Below, piece after piece: positions 45,533 to 53,824 of a stretch of DNA of 64,000 nt. A program made the position numbers and the translations under genes. The DNA is taken from the NCBI GenBank assembly GCA_965601685.1, contig CBFCWI010000001.1:658827-722826 (forward strand). Reading direction: 5' to 3'. The notes below the pieces were generated by a model. It did not search any database and was not told the DNA's origin. It saw only the letters and a program-made list of their open reading frames with translations. Position 1 is the stretch's first letter, and every line of letters begins with the position of its first letter. This stretch comes from JANQJD01 sp965601685 (lineage in GTDB: Bacteria; Pseudomonadota; Alphaproteobacteria; Rhodospirillales; Rhodospirillaceae).

Positions 45533-46395
45533 GTAGTATCGAGCCGCTTGCGGTTCCCCGACCTGCAACATTCACTTCTGCTCGCTTGCAGCGTCGACTG
45601 ACTGCGCTGCAAGCAAGGAAGCGAGGTGGACTAGTAGTTTACATCATGGCAGCTGACCCTGACGTAGAGACCTCCATGGCTATCCTCAAGGGCCTACCTA
45701 AGATGGGCGTGGATGTGATTGAGCTAGGCTTGCCGTTTTCGGACCCCATGGCGGATGGGCCCGTTATACAGGCGGCGTCGCAAAGGGCTTTAAAAGCTGG
45801 CGGCTCGCTAGTGCGTACTCTGGAGATGGTACGTTTGTTCCGGGCTAGAGACAATGTGACGCCATTGGTCCTCATGAGTTATTACAACCCTATCTATGTA
45901 TACGGTCCTCAGCGGTTTGCAACTGCCGCCGCTAAAGTTGGCATTGATGGTTGTATTATTATTGATTTACCACCAGAAGAAGCAGACGAGTTAGCAGAGT
46001 TTCTGAAGGCCAAGAGCGTGGATTTTATTTTGCTGGCTACTCCTACCACCGATTGCATGAGGCTACGTTATGTGCTTGAAAAGGCTTCTGGTTTTCTTTA
46101 TTATATCTCTATAAAAGGTGTTACAGGCACAATATCTGCCACTGAAAAGAATATTTGCAGCTCTGTGCTACACCTGCGCAAGAACACAAAGCTACCTATT
46201 GCTGTAGGTTTTGGTATTAACACGCCTGAGCAGGTGGCAATGGTGGCAAGCATAGCTGACGCTGCTGTTGTCGGCTCGGCAGTAGTACGCCGCATCGCCG
46301 CTGGTCTGGATGCTAAGGGGCACCCGCGGTCTGGTTTGGTTGAAGAGGTCTTATCCTTCGTTGAGGGCTTGGCAACAGCAGCCCACGGCTGCTAG
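45529..46395 (+). CDS. trpA: Tryptophan synthase alpha chain
   Basis: Splits indole-3-glycerol phosphate and channels indole to TrpB. TIM-barrel of 288 residues with the catalytic Glu65 in VIELGLPFSDPMADGP and Asp76 in the same block, the active-site loop ISIKGVTGT near 195 and the phosphate-binding GFGINTPEQV near 228. The ATG at 45529 overlaps the trpB stop (ATGA); an earlier TTG in the same frame is not needed. In many alphaproteobacteria accD and folC follow trpA; here accD is missing and a malonyl-CoA synthetase gene comes next after 234 bases. Confidence 0.95.
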   Translation: MSSIEPLAVPRPATFTSARLQRRLTALQARKRGGLVVYIMAADPDVETSMAILKGLPKMGVDVIELGLPFSDPMADGPVIQAASQRALKAGGSLVRTLEMVRLFRARDNVTPLVLMSYYNPIYVYGPQRFATAAAKVGIDGCIIIDLPPEEADELAEFLKAKSVDFILLATPTTDCMRLRYVLEKASGFLYYISIKGVTGTISATEKNICSSVLHLRKNTKLPIAVGFGINTPEQVAMVASIADAAVVGSAVVRRIAAGLDAKGHPRSGLVEEVLSFVEGLATAAHGC

Positions 46396-46629
46396 CTGCG
46401 TCTACCATGGAGTCCTAGCCAGTCATGTACAGTCATGTAATCTGGCCGCTCTTGCAGAACGTGTTGAGCCGTCTAATAGGGGAAGATACGTATCTACAAC
46501 CTACTACTGGTGGAGCCAAGGGATTGGTAAACCGTCTCTGGTAAACTACACGCCCTGCTGCCGCGGCAATCAGTCAAGGCCGCTCTCCAGTGGTGCTGCC
46601 ATCCAGTCTCAGTTCTCTCTGCTACTGCT

Positions 46630-48156
46630 ATGACTGCTATGAACGATGCGAATTTCTATCGTTTAATCATGAGCCGCCGTCCAACTGATCTGTCGCGCCC
46701 TCTGATTGAGTGGATAGATCGGATCTATAGCTGGGCTGATATGGAGACGATCAGTACCCATTTCTCTACTCTTCTGACTTCTCTCGGCTGTATGAAGGGC
46801 GATAGGGTAGTAGTGCAGGTAGACAAGTCACCTGCCGCCCTGTTTCTCTACCTTGCCTGTCTGCGGGCTGGTCTGGCATTCGTGCCAATGAACACAGCCT
46901 ACCATGCTGACGAGGTAGAGTACCGGATTAGAGATGCGAAGCCCACTGTGGTGGTAGTCAGTCCAGCAGTTGCTCCTTTAGCTGAATCAATAGCCAGTCG
47001 TTACGGCATCCGTCATGTCTTGACCTTAGCAGCTAACGGCAGTGGGTCGTTCCCGATGTCCGTTCCCACAGTTTCTTGCCAGCCCTGTCCTTGTGCGCCG
47101 GATGATGTAGCTGCGATCCTGTATACATCGGGTACCACTGGCCAGCCAAAAGGCGCGGTACTGTCGCACCGTAACCTCGCGGTTAATGGTGAGACTCTAC
47201 GTACGAGCTGGGCTTTCACAGCGGACGATATCTTGCTCCATGCTCTACCTATTGATCACACCCACGGTCTATTTGTTGCTTGTCATTGTGCGCTTTTGTC
47301 AGGTGCACGCATGATTTGGCTCCCAGCCTTCGATCGCACGCAGGTACTGGTGCATTTGCCACGGGCAACAGTATTCATGGGTGTACCAACCTATTACACA
47401 CGGTTACTTGCTATGACGGATTTCACCGCCGCAACATGCACCCGCATGCGGCTGTTTGTCTCAGGTTCTGCTCCTCTGTTACCTGAAACTTTCCTTGCCT
47501 TCCAGCGCCGAACTGGCCATGCCATTTTGGAACGCTATGGTATGACGGAAACGGGTATGAACACCTCGAACCCTTATCACGGGGAACGCCAGCCTGGGCA
47601 CGTAGGCAAGCCGCTACCCGGTGTGTCGGTGCGGGTAGTTGGAGTAGACGGCACTTTATTGCCGCGCGGGCAGATTGGTGTGTTACAGGTTCGTGGCGAC
47701 AATGTTTTCCTCGGTTACTGGGAACAGCCAAAGGAAATGAATTTTACGAGTGATGCTTGGTTTATAACAGGCGATCTCGCGTACATTGGAGATGACGAAA
47801 CTCTTACCTTGGTTGGGCGGGCGAGTGATCTAATCATCAGTGGTGGCTACAACGTGTATCCCCGGGAGGTAGAGCAGGTAATCAATAGCTTGAGCGGTGT
47901 TATCGAGTCGGCTGTTATCGGCCTACCGCATCCTGATTTCGGTGAAGCTGTGGTAGTTGTCGTCCAAGCTGGACAAAACCGTCCCACAACTGAGTCTATC
48001 CTCAGTTCTGTACGTGCTCGTCTTGCGAACTACAAAGTGCCGAAAGCTATTGTGTTTGTGGACAAATTACCGCATAACCCCATGGGCAAGGTGCAGAAGA
48101 ATCTGTTACGACAGACCTATGCCACAATGTTTGTAGCGACTTCAGTCCCCTCATAG
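46630..48156 (+). CDS. matB: Malonyl-CoA synthetase (malonate-CoA ligase)
   Basis: Adenylate-forming enzyme that activates malonate to malonyl-CoA. 508 residues. AMP-binding P-loop YTSGTTGQPKGAVLSHRN near 165-182, the malonate-type LPIDHTHGLFVACH block near 208, LFVSGSAPLLPETF, the A5 motif ERYGMTETGMNTSNPY near 304 (this form is typical of MatB), SGGYNVYPREVE, and the catalytic lysine in NPMGKVQKNLLR near 492. No malonate transporter or malonyl-CoA decarboxylase is adjacent. Malonyl-CoA could supply fatty acid synthesis if acetyl-CoA carboxylase is weak or lost, or remove toxic malonate. Start ATG at 46630 or 46639. Confidence 0.88.
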   Translation: MTAMNDANFYRLIMSRRPTDLSRPLIEWIDRIYSWADMETISTHFSTLLTSLGCMKGDRVVVQVDKSPAALFLYLACLRAGLAFVPMNTAYHADEVEYRIRDAKPTVVVVSPAVAPLAESIASRYGIRHVLTLAANGSGSFPMSVPTVSCQPCPCAPDDVAAILYTSGTTGQPKGAVLSHRNLAVNGETLRTSWAFTADDILLHALPIDHTHGLFVACHCALLSGARMIWLPAFDRTQVLVHLPRATVFMGVPTYYTRLLAMTDFTAATCTRMRLFVSGSAPLLPETFLAFQRRTGHAILERYGMTETGMNTSNPYHGERQPGHVGKPLPGVSVRVVGVDGTLLPRGQIGVLQVRGDNVFLGYWEQPKEMNFTSDAWFITGDLAYIGDDETLTLVGRASDLIISGGYNVYPREVEQVINSLSGVIESAVIGLPHPDFGEAVVVVVQAGQNRPTTESILSSVRARLANYKVPKAIVFVDKLPHNPMGKVQKNLLRQTYATMFVATSVPS

Positions 48157-48615
48157 CATCCCCAATGCTCTTCTCATGGCTTCTGTCAGCTCACGAGTGG
48201 TCGATTGGCCAGGTTGCTGTGCCCGCTTAGATGTTGAGTGTAAGTAATCCTTGGGCCATCAGGGAGTGATTCAGATGGGATCAAAATCACTTCTCTTGAG
48301 AATCTCTGATGTAGGCTTGTATAGGCTTGGGGTAGAGGGACTGTCGTCAGTGCATAGGGTGTTGGAAGAGCAGATGCCCTATTCTACTTGGTAGTAGAGT
48401 TATTAATAATAATTACTTCTTTTAACTGAAAATCAAAATTGTGTTCTTACTTCACAGCAGGATTCAGAGATAATGTTTCGCCAGTTAGAGAGCGACCAGT
48501 ATTGCATGGCTTTTGTACATTGGATCTTTACTAACAGTCCGTATGTCTAGTGGTATCTTATCTGTATTATGAGCTGTACCAAGGATCATATGCCCGAGGC
48601 AGCAATGACTGGGAA
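48157..48615. other. Gap of about 460 bases after matB
   Basis: No recognisable gene. The patch 48390-48450 is AT-rich (TTATTAATAATAATTAC) and may be a promoter for the gene at 48616. The following frame stays open back to 48550 but shows no similarity there. Confidence 0.5.
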
Positions 48616-49071
48616 ATGACTGGGATAGGGAGCAGTCAAACAGTGGCAATCACACCAAGCCGAGAGATTGCTGCTCGTGTGGTAGTGCACGAGCGGGCTC
48701 ATATCAGAGCTGCCCTTGCCACGGCTGCAGCAACCAAACGGACTATTATACTGGTCAGTGGTCCGGCAGTTGGTGGAGCGATGGGAGGGCCATGGTTCCG
48801 TTACATGGTTGCAGATATAGCGGCTCTCTATCCACAGGCCCGTTTCACTACTGTGATCGACTGTGGTACTGCCGCAGGTTTCGCTCTCGCAGCTCTGGCA
48901 GGTGGTGCCGCTGCTATTCGTTTGCACGCGCCGCCCCTAGTGTTGGAACGGGTGCGTGATATTGCTAGACAATCGGGTGCAGTCATAGACTTAGACACAA
49001 ATCCTATGCTCGATCTGCTATTTCACTCGGATCCGGTTGCCGCCTGTCATGCTTGGCTCAAAGCATCCTAG
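48616..49071 (+). CDS. Conserved alphaproteobacterial protein of unknown function
   Basis: About 151 residues. The pattern (ALATAAATKRTIILVSGP, a GGPWFRYMVADIAALYP stretch, then TVIDCGTAAGFALAALAGG, AIRLHAPPLVLERVRDIA and DPVAACHAWL) matches a short hypothetical family that I have seen in Rhodospirillales; it looks like a small alpha/beta domain with alternating strands and helices. No catalytic motif is known to me. The start is uncertain: the ATG at 48616 is a guess and the frame opens at 48550. Retention in a reducing genome suggests that it is functional. Confidence 0.6.
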   Translation: MTGIGSSQTVAITPSREIAARVVVHERAHIRAALATAAATKRTIILVSGPAVGGAMGGPWFRYMVADIAALYPQARFTTVIDCGTAAGFALAALAGGAAAIRLHAPPLVLERVRDIARQSGAVIDLDTNPMLDLLFHSDPVAACHAWLKAS

Positions 49072-49256
49072 TGGTAGGACAGCCAAAAGTAATGCAATCT
49101 TAACGCAACATTTTATACATTCCTGATGCGCGGAAGCGTGTGGGCAGGGTGGGGAGAACTAAACTTGACCGAATACCGCTCTATGCGATTGGTCTGTGTC
49201 TTGGTGTATGCTAAGAATTCCCTCGTCTGCTGAGAAAAGGAGGAGGCTTATATACC

Positions 49257-49985
49257 ATGGCTGTTTTCAACCACTACTCGCCACGCCGAACAAAATGGGC
49301 GTCCGTGGGTGCTGAGCAAACGGTGTTCGACGACGGTTTGCGCCAGCATATGCTGCGGGTTTATAACTTTATGGTCATGGGTCTAGCGGTTACTGGCATT
49401 GTCGCTGCCCTGATCGCGGGGAGTCCGACACTCACAGCCGTCATTTTTGGGACTCCACTGAAGTGGATAGCCATGTTGGCGCCGTTGGTCTTTATCTTCG
49501 TTTTGTCCTGGCGTTTCAATCGCTTGTCTATCAGCACGCTGCAGGTTCTATTTTGGGTATTCTGTGGAGTGATGGGCCTCTCGATGGCCTCCATCTTCCT
49601 GGTTTTCACCGGAGCCAGTGTCGCGCGGGTCTTCTTCATTGCTGCGGCGATGTTCGCCGGTGTGAGTTTGTATGGCTATACTACCCAGACTAACCTGTCA
49701 CGAATGGGATCTTTCCTGTTCATGGGCTTGATTGGTATCATCATCGCTGGACTGGTTAACTTGTTTCTGGCCTCTAGCGCTCTGCATTTCGCTATTTCTG
49801 TCATTGGTGTGCTAGTCTTCACGGGCCTCACTGCCTATGATACCCAGCGCGTCAAGGAAGAATATGCTGCGCATCATGGGCACGAAACAAACAGCAAGCT
49901 GGCGATTATGGGCGCTCTGTCGCTGTACTTGAACTTTGTCAATCTGTTCCAGCTGTTGCTGCAGCTGATTGGCAACCGTGAATGA
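49257..49985 (+). CDS. Bax inhibitor-1/YccA family membrane protein
   Basis: A 242-residue inner-membrane protein with seven hydrophobic segments starting near residue 37 (YNFMVMGLAVTGIVAALIAG). Family signs: GLRQHMLRVYNFMV before the first helix, YGYTTQTNLSRMGSFLFMGLIG near 140-160 (first part cited), and TGLTAYDTQRVKE followed by GALSLYLNFVNLFQLLLQL at the end. Bacterial members are pH-sensitive calcium leak channels or FtsH-interacting proteins. Excellent ribosome site AAAAGGAGGAGG upstream of the ATG. Confidence 0.92.
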   Translation: MAVFNHYSPRRTKWASVGAEQTVFDDGLRQHMLRVYNFMVMGLAVTGIVAALIAGSPTLTAVIFGTPLKWIAMLAPLVFIFVLSWRFNRLSISTLQVLFWVFCGVMGLSMASIFLVFTGASVARVFFIAAAMFAGVSLYGYTTQTNLSRMGSFLFMGLIGIIIAGLVNLFLASSALHFAISVIGVLVFTGLTAYDTQRVKEEYAAHHGHETNSKLAIMGALSLYLNFVNLFQLLLQLIGNRE

Positions 49986-50015
49986 GTATGCGGAGAGGTT
50001 AGAAAGACGCTGCAG

Positions 50016-51662
50016 ATGTGTGACGCTCTGGTCTTGGCCCTAGTCCAGCTCAACCCGACTGTAGGAGCAGTAGAAGCGAACGGGGCGAGAGTACGTGCTG
50101 CTCGGGAGATACGGGCAGACCTTTTGGTGTGCAGTGAACTCGTGATCTCCGGTTACCCGCCTGAGGATCTAGTTTATCGCGTCTCATTCTTGGACAGAGT
50201 CCGTGCTGAGGTAGAATCTCTTGCCGCTGAAACCGCCGATGACGGGCCGGCTGTGCTCGTTGGTGCACCGTGGCGTGAAGGGGATTGTTGCTACAATGCC
50301 GCTATCCTTTTGGACGGTGGTCGTATCGCTGCTGTGCGGTATAAGTACCATCTGCCCAACCATGGCGTGTTCGATGAAGCGCGTGTCTTCACGCCCGCGG
50401 CATCTGCCACACCGATTCCTTTTCGGGGCATGCGGTTGGGCGTCCTGATTTGCGAGGATATGTGGTATCCTGATGTGTCTGCGCACTTAACAAGTGCGGG
50501 TGCAGATATCCTAGTTGTTATCAATAGCTCGCCCTTCGATGTGTGCAAACCTAACTTACGGCGCCTGCATGCTGAGGCACGAGTCCTCGAAACTACCAAG
50601 CCTTTGATCTATGTCAATCAAGTCGGTGGCCAAGACGAGCTCGTGTTTGACGGTGTCTCGTTCGTGCTTAGCAAAGATTGCATGCAGCTCGTGCGAGCGC
50701 CTGCTTGGCAGGAGTCAGTGGTCCTGACAACATGGAACAGCACTCCCACTGGCCATTGGATCTGTCACACCACGAACGTTACCCCTCCGCCGACTCAAGA
50801 AGAGAACATTTATCAGGCCATGATGATAGGCCTGCGCGATTATGTGGTCAAGAACGGCTTTGCGAGTGTGCTGTTAGGGCTCTCAGGTGGTATTGATTCT
50901 GCTCTTAGCGCTGCGGTTGCCGTCGATGCGCTGGGAGCAGATAGGGTACATGGTATCATGCTACCCTCCCCTTATACTGCACGGGAGAGTTTAGATGATG
51001 CCGCTGCTGTGGCCTGCTACCTAGGCATACAGCTCGATGTCATACCGATAGAACCAGCCATGCAAGCGTTCAGCGCCATGCTGGATCCATGGCTTGCAAA
51101 GCGTCCACCCGACATTACGGAGGAGAACATTCAAGCCCGCGTGCGTGGCCTCACTCTTATGGCTCTCTCGAATGCATCGGGTGGGATGGTCCTATCCACC
51201 GGCAACAAGAGCGAGATGAGTGTGGGCTATGCTACACTGTACGGAGATATGTGCGGCGGCTACGCGGTCTTGAAGGATATCTATAAGACTACCGTGTTCA
51301 CAATTGCACACTGGCGTAATCGGCAGAGACCAAGTGGCAGTCTGGGGCCCTCTGGGCCAGTGATGCCAGAGCGAGTCATCACTAAGCCCCCAACGGCCGA
51401 GTTAAGACTGAACCAAACAGATCAAGATACATTACCGCCCTATGCAGACCTAGATGCTATCTTAGCCTCGTTCATAGAGGATGAATCAAGCGTGCACGAG
51501 GTCGTCGCACGGGGATTTAACATGGCAGCTGTGCAGCGCATATGGCAGATGCTTAATCTTGCAGAATATAAACGCCGCCAGGCCCCACCAGGAGTCAAGA
51601 TCAGCCGCCGTGCTTTTGGCCGCGAGAGACGCTACCCTATCACCAACGCTTATAGGAACTGA
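50016..51662 (+). CDS. nadE: Glutamine-dependent NAD+ synthetase
   Basis: Last step of NAD synthesis, deamido-NAD to NAD, using glutamine. 548 residues in two domains: N-terminal carbon-nitrogen hydrolase with the Glu41-Lys110-Cys146 triad (SELVISGYPPE, VRYKYHLPN, VLICEDMW), and a C-terminal ATP pyrophosphatase domain with P-loop GLSGGIDSAL near 288 and STGNKSEMSVGY near 394. All catalytic residues are kept. 30 bases after the Bax-inhibitor gene, so they may share a transcript. The gltX frame runs through its 3' end, but that part is shadow. Confidence 0.95.
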   Translation: MCDALVLALVQLNPTVGAVEANGARVRAAREIRADLLVCSELVISGYPPEDLVYRVSFLDRVRAEVESLAAETADDGPAVLVGAPWREGDCCYNAAILLDGGRIAAVRYKYHLPNHGVFDEARVFTPAASATPIPFRGMRLGVLICEDMWYPDVSAHLTSAGADILVVINSSPFDVCKPNLRRLHAEARVLETTKPLIYVNQVGGQDELVFDGVSFVLSKDCMQLVRAPAWQESVVLTTWNSTPTGHWICHTTNVTPPPTQEENIYQAMMIGLRDYVVKNGFASVLLGLSGGIDSALSAAVAVDALGADRVHGIMLPSPYTARESLDDAAAVACYLGIQLDVIPIEPAMQAFSAMLDPWLAKRPPDITEENIQARVRGLTLMALSNASGGMVLSTGNKSEMSVGYATLYGDMCGGYAVLKDIYKTTVFTIAHWRNRQRPSGSLGPSGPVMPERVITKPPTAELRLNQTDQDTLPPYADLDAILASFIEDESSVHEVVARGFNMAAVQRIWQMLNLAEYKRRQAPPGVKISRRAFGRERRYPITNAYRN

Positions 51663-51691
51663 GACGATACGAGAGAGAAATGAGGAGCGGT

Positions 51692-51748
51692 ATGATGATG
51701 ATGATCAATCCCGCCGCCCTGCAGAGAGTAAAACCGCCGTGTCCGTGA
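51692..51748 (+). other. Short ORF upstream of gltX with a strong ribosome site
   Basis: GAGGAGCGGT precedes four ATG codons in a row (51692-51703); the frame runs for 18 codons to a TGA at 51746-51748 that overlaps a GTG (51745) in the gltX frame. Same architecture as upstream of dnaX. Either a coupling leader peptide or the old gltX N-terminus cut off by a small indel. Confidence 0.45.
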
Positions 51749-53076
51749 CCGTCCGCTTCGCCCCTAGCCCGACTGGCCTTTTACACGTTGGCAATGCCCG
51801 TGTGGCTTTACTGAATCGCTTGTTCGCCGATAGCCTGGGAGGACGTTTCATATTGCGTCTTGATGATACAGATGCCGGGCGTTCCAAGGAAGAGTATGTC
51901 ACCGCGATCAAGCGTGACCTCAGCTGGCTTGGCATCGGCTGGGAGCACATGGTGCAGCAGAGTGAACGTCTGACCTGTTACGATGCGGCGATGGCTCGGC
52001 TACAGGCCGCAGGGCGGGTATACCCTTGTTACGAGACGGCAGGGGAGCTGGAAGAGCAACGTCAATTCCAGCGTGTGCAGAAGCAACCGCCGCTTTACGA
52101 CCGTGCCGCTTTGAGATTGTCAATGACTGATCGTATGTGTTTAGAGTCCAAAGGATGCCGACCGCATTGGCGATTCCGGCTCAATCCCCATGACGTGCAG
52201 TGGGAGGATCTGCTCCGGGGATCTTGTTTTTGCCGTGGTATGCATCTGTGTGACCCGGTATTACTGCGGGCCGATGGCAGTTACCTGTATATGTTAACAT
52301 CTGTAGTTGATGATATCGATTTAAACGTTACACATGTTGTACGTGGTGAAGATCACATAACAAATACAGCGATCCAAGTACAAATTTTTAGAGCATTACA
52401 TGCAACAGCACCGTGCTTTGCGCACCTGCCGCTTATGCGCGACATGAGAGGCCAGAGTTTATCCAAGCGACTTGGATCACTGTCCTTGGATTCCCTACGC
52501 CTACAAGGCATTGAGCCAATGGCCCTGGCTAGCCTACTTGCCACTATGGGCACAACGAGACAAGGCAGTGTACAAAGCACACTAGGCGAGTTAGCAGCAA
52601 CCTTTGACCTGCAGGACTATGGCCGCCGTGGTACACCGCGGTTTGATGAGACGGAATTATGGCATATGAATGCGCGCTTGCTGCAAGAAGCGCCCTTCGA
52701 GACAGTCCATAACCGGCTGATTGCTTTAGGACTCGCTGAAGTGACAGAAGGTTTCTGGAACGCTGTGCGGGCTAATTTAGACCGTTTGGAGACAGCCTGT
52801 ATATGGTGGCGAATCTGTACAGAGTCTCTCGTTTCAAAGGTTGTAGATGCTAAGTTTTGTGCACTGGCAGCTGATCTGCTTCCACCTGAGCCATGGGATA
52901 AAGCTACTTGGTCTCTCTGGGTTAGTGCCCTCAAGACCACGACTGGACGTACAGGGAGCGCTCTATTTCGTCCGCTACGACTTACCTTGACTGGCCAAGA
53001 CAGTGGTCCTGAATTGAGGGATTTGTTACCGGTCATGGGTCGTCACAGAGTATTAGAGAGACTTTTGCAAGTTTAG
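51739..53076 (+). CDS. gltX: Glutamyl-tRNA synthetase
   Basis: Class I synthetase for tRNA-Glu (possibly also tRNA-Gln). About 445 residues: FAPSPTGLLHVGNARVALLN near 6-25 with the HIGH-like HVGN, HVVRGEDHITNTAIQ near 197, and the KMSKS-like LSKRLG near 246. The C-terminal anticodon-binding part is short and diverged. No ATG is available in frame after nadE; the likely starts are GTG at 51739 or 51745, the latter overlapping the stop of the short upstream ORF. A second diverged paralogue is common in this class, and this could be either copy. Confidence 0.92.
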   Translation: MSVTVRFAPSPTGLLHVGNARVALLNRLFADSLGGRFILRLDDTDAGRSKEEYVTAIKRDLSWLGIGWEHMVQQSERLTCYDAAMARLQAAGRVYPCYETAGELEEQRQFQRVQKQPPLYDRAALRLSMTDRMCLESKGCRPHWRFRLNPHDVQWEDLLRGSCFCRGMHLCDPVLLRADGSYLYMLTSVVDDIDLNVTHVVRGEDHITNTAIQVQIFRALHATAPCFAHLPLMRDMRGQSLSKRLGSLSLDSLRLQGIEPMALASLLATMGTTRQGSVQSTLGELAATFDLQDYGRRGTPRFDETELWHMNARLLQEAPFETVHNRLIALGLAEVTEGFWNAVRANLDRLETACIWWRICTESLVSKVVDAKFCALAADLLPPEPWDKATWSLWVSALKTTTGRTGSALFRPLRLTLTGQDSGPELRDLLPVMGRHRVLERLLQV

Positions 53077-53116
53077 AGCGTAAATCTGTCAGTTCTCTGT
53101 ATGTCAAAAGGCTGTG

Positions 53117-53422
53117 ATGCAGAAAACTATTACGCGTGCCAAACTCAGCGAGGCCATGTACCAAGAGGTTGGACTTTCCCGTAACGAATCATCTGATCTG
53201 CTAAAGATGGTCCTGGATGCGATTGTTCTTGCCTTGTCGCAAGACAAGAGAGTCAAGATATCAACTTTTGGGAGCTTTTGCGTGCGCCAGAAAGGACAGC
53301 GTATCGGTCGTAACCCCAAAACAGGAGACGAAGTCCCTATATGGCCCCGCCGGGTGTTAACCTTCCGCCCATCCCAACTCCTCAAGAGTCGCGTCAATGC
53401 TGCCAGTGTGGTAAAACAGTGA
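53117..53422 (+). CDS. ihfA: Integration host factor alpha subunit
   Basis: DNA-bending protein of the HU/IHF family, 101 residues. TITRAKLSEAMYQEVGLSR at the N-terminus, VKISTFGSFCVRQKGQRIGRNPKTG (the DNA-binding arm; middle GSF and RxGRNPKTG are hallmarks), the IHF-specific Pro at the tip, then VLTFRPSQLLKSRVN. It resembles IHF-alpha rather than HU. Two starts are adjacent, GTG 53114 and ATG 53117. In E. coli ihfA follows pheT; here it is 40 bases after gltX. Confidence 0.92.
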   Translation: MQKTITRAKLSEAMYQEVGLSRNESSDLLKMVLDAIVLALSQDKRVKISTFGSFCVRQKGQRIGRNPKTGDEVPIWPRRVLTFRPSQLLKSRVNAASVVKQ

Positions 53423-53492
53423 CTCCAGGGCAATATTATGATCGTGGCGTTACTTTATCCGGAGGTATAACCCCAAAAGGAGTGGTCGCGTA

Positions 53493-53813
53493 ATGGACTA
53501 TCGACTTGTTTATGTAACTACTACCTCGTATGAAGAAGCTTTCAAAATAGGCCGGGCAGTGGTTGAAGCGCGTCTAGCTGCTTGTGCCAATCTCCTGGGT
53601 GCCGTAAAATCTGTATACTGGTGGCAGGGTTCCCTGGAAGAAGATGACGAAGTTGCTCTGCTCTTAAAAACCAGCGCTGCCTGCGTCGAGCAGGTGGTGG
53701 CGAAGGTACAAGCGCTCCACAGTCACACCTGCCCGTGTGTGGTTGCTGTTCCGATAGCGACAGGCAGCCCCGCTTTCCTAGAATGGATCACACAAGAGAC
53801 AAGAGACAGCTAG
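53493..53813 (+). CDS. cutA: CutA1 divalent-ion tolerance protein
   Basis: Small trimeric protein, 106 residues, of the CutA1 family, linked to copper and other divalent ion tolerance and with a fold like PII signalling proteins. The core VVEARLAACANLLGAVKSVYWWQG near 22-45 (AACANL and YWWQG are the hallmarks) and ALHSHTCPCVVAVPI are clear; the usual HPY is changed to SHTCPC. AAAAGGAG precedes the ATG. Converges on argG. Confidence 0.93.
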   Translation: MDYRLVYVTTTSYEEAFKIGRAVVEARLAACANLLGAVKSVYWWQGSLEEDDEVALLLKTSAACVEQVVAKVQALHSHTCPCVVAVPIATGSPAFLEWITQETRDS

Positions 53814-53824
53814 CTAAAGCTAGC
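53809..53824. terminator. Small inverted repeat between convergent cutA and argG
   Basis: GCTAGC-TAAA-GCTAGC covers both stop codons. The stem is only six pairs and no T run follows, so it is at best a weak bidirectional terminator. Confidence 0.3.

Noticed and set aside
46424..46443. Doubled AGTCATGTA motif after trpA
   Set aside because: Two short copies with a one-base spacer; could be an operator but equally chance, and no partner sites were seen.
51481..51738. Upstream extension of the gltX frame into nadE
   Set aside because: It overlaps the conserved C-terminal part of nadE in another frame and has no synthetase similarity before VRFAPSPTG.
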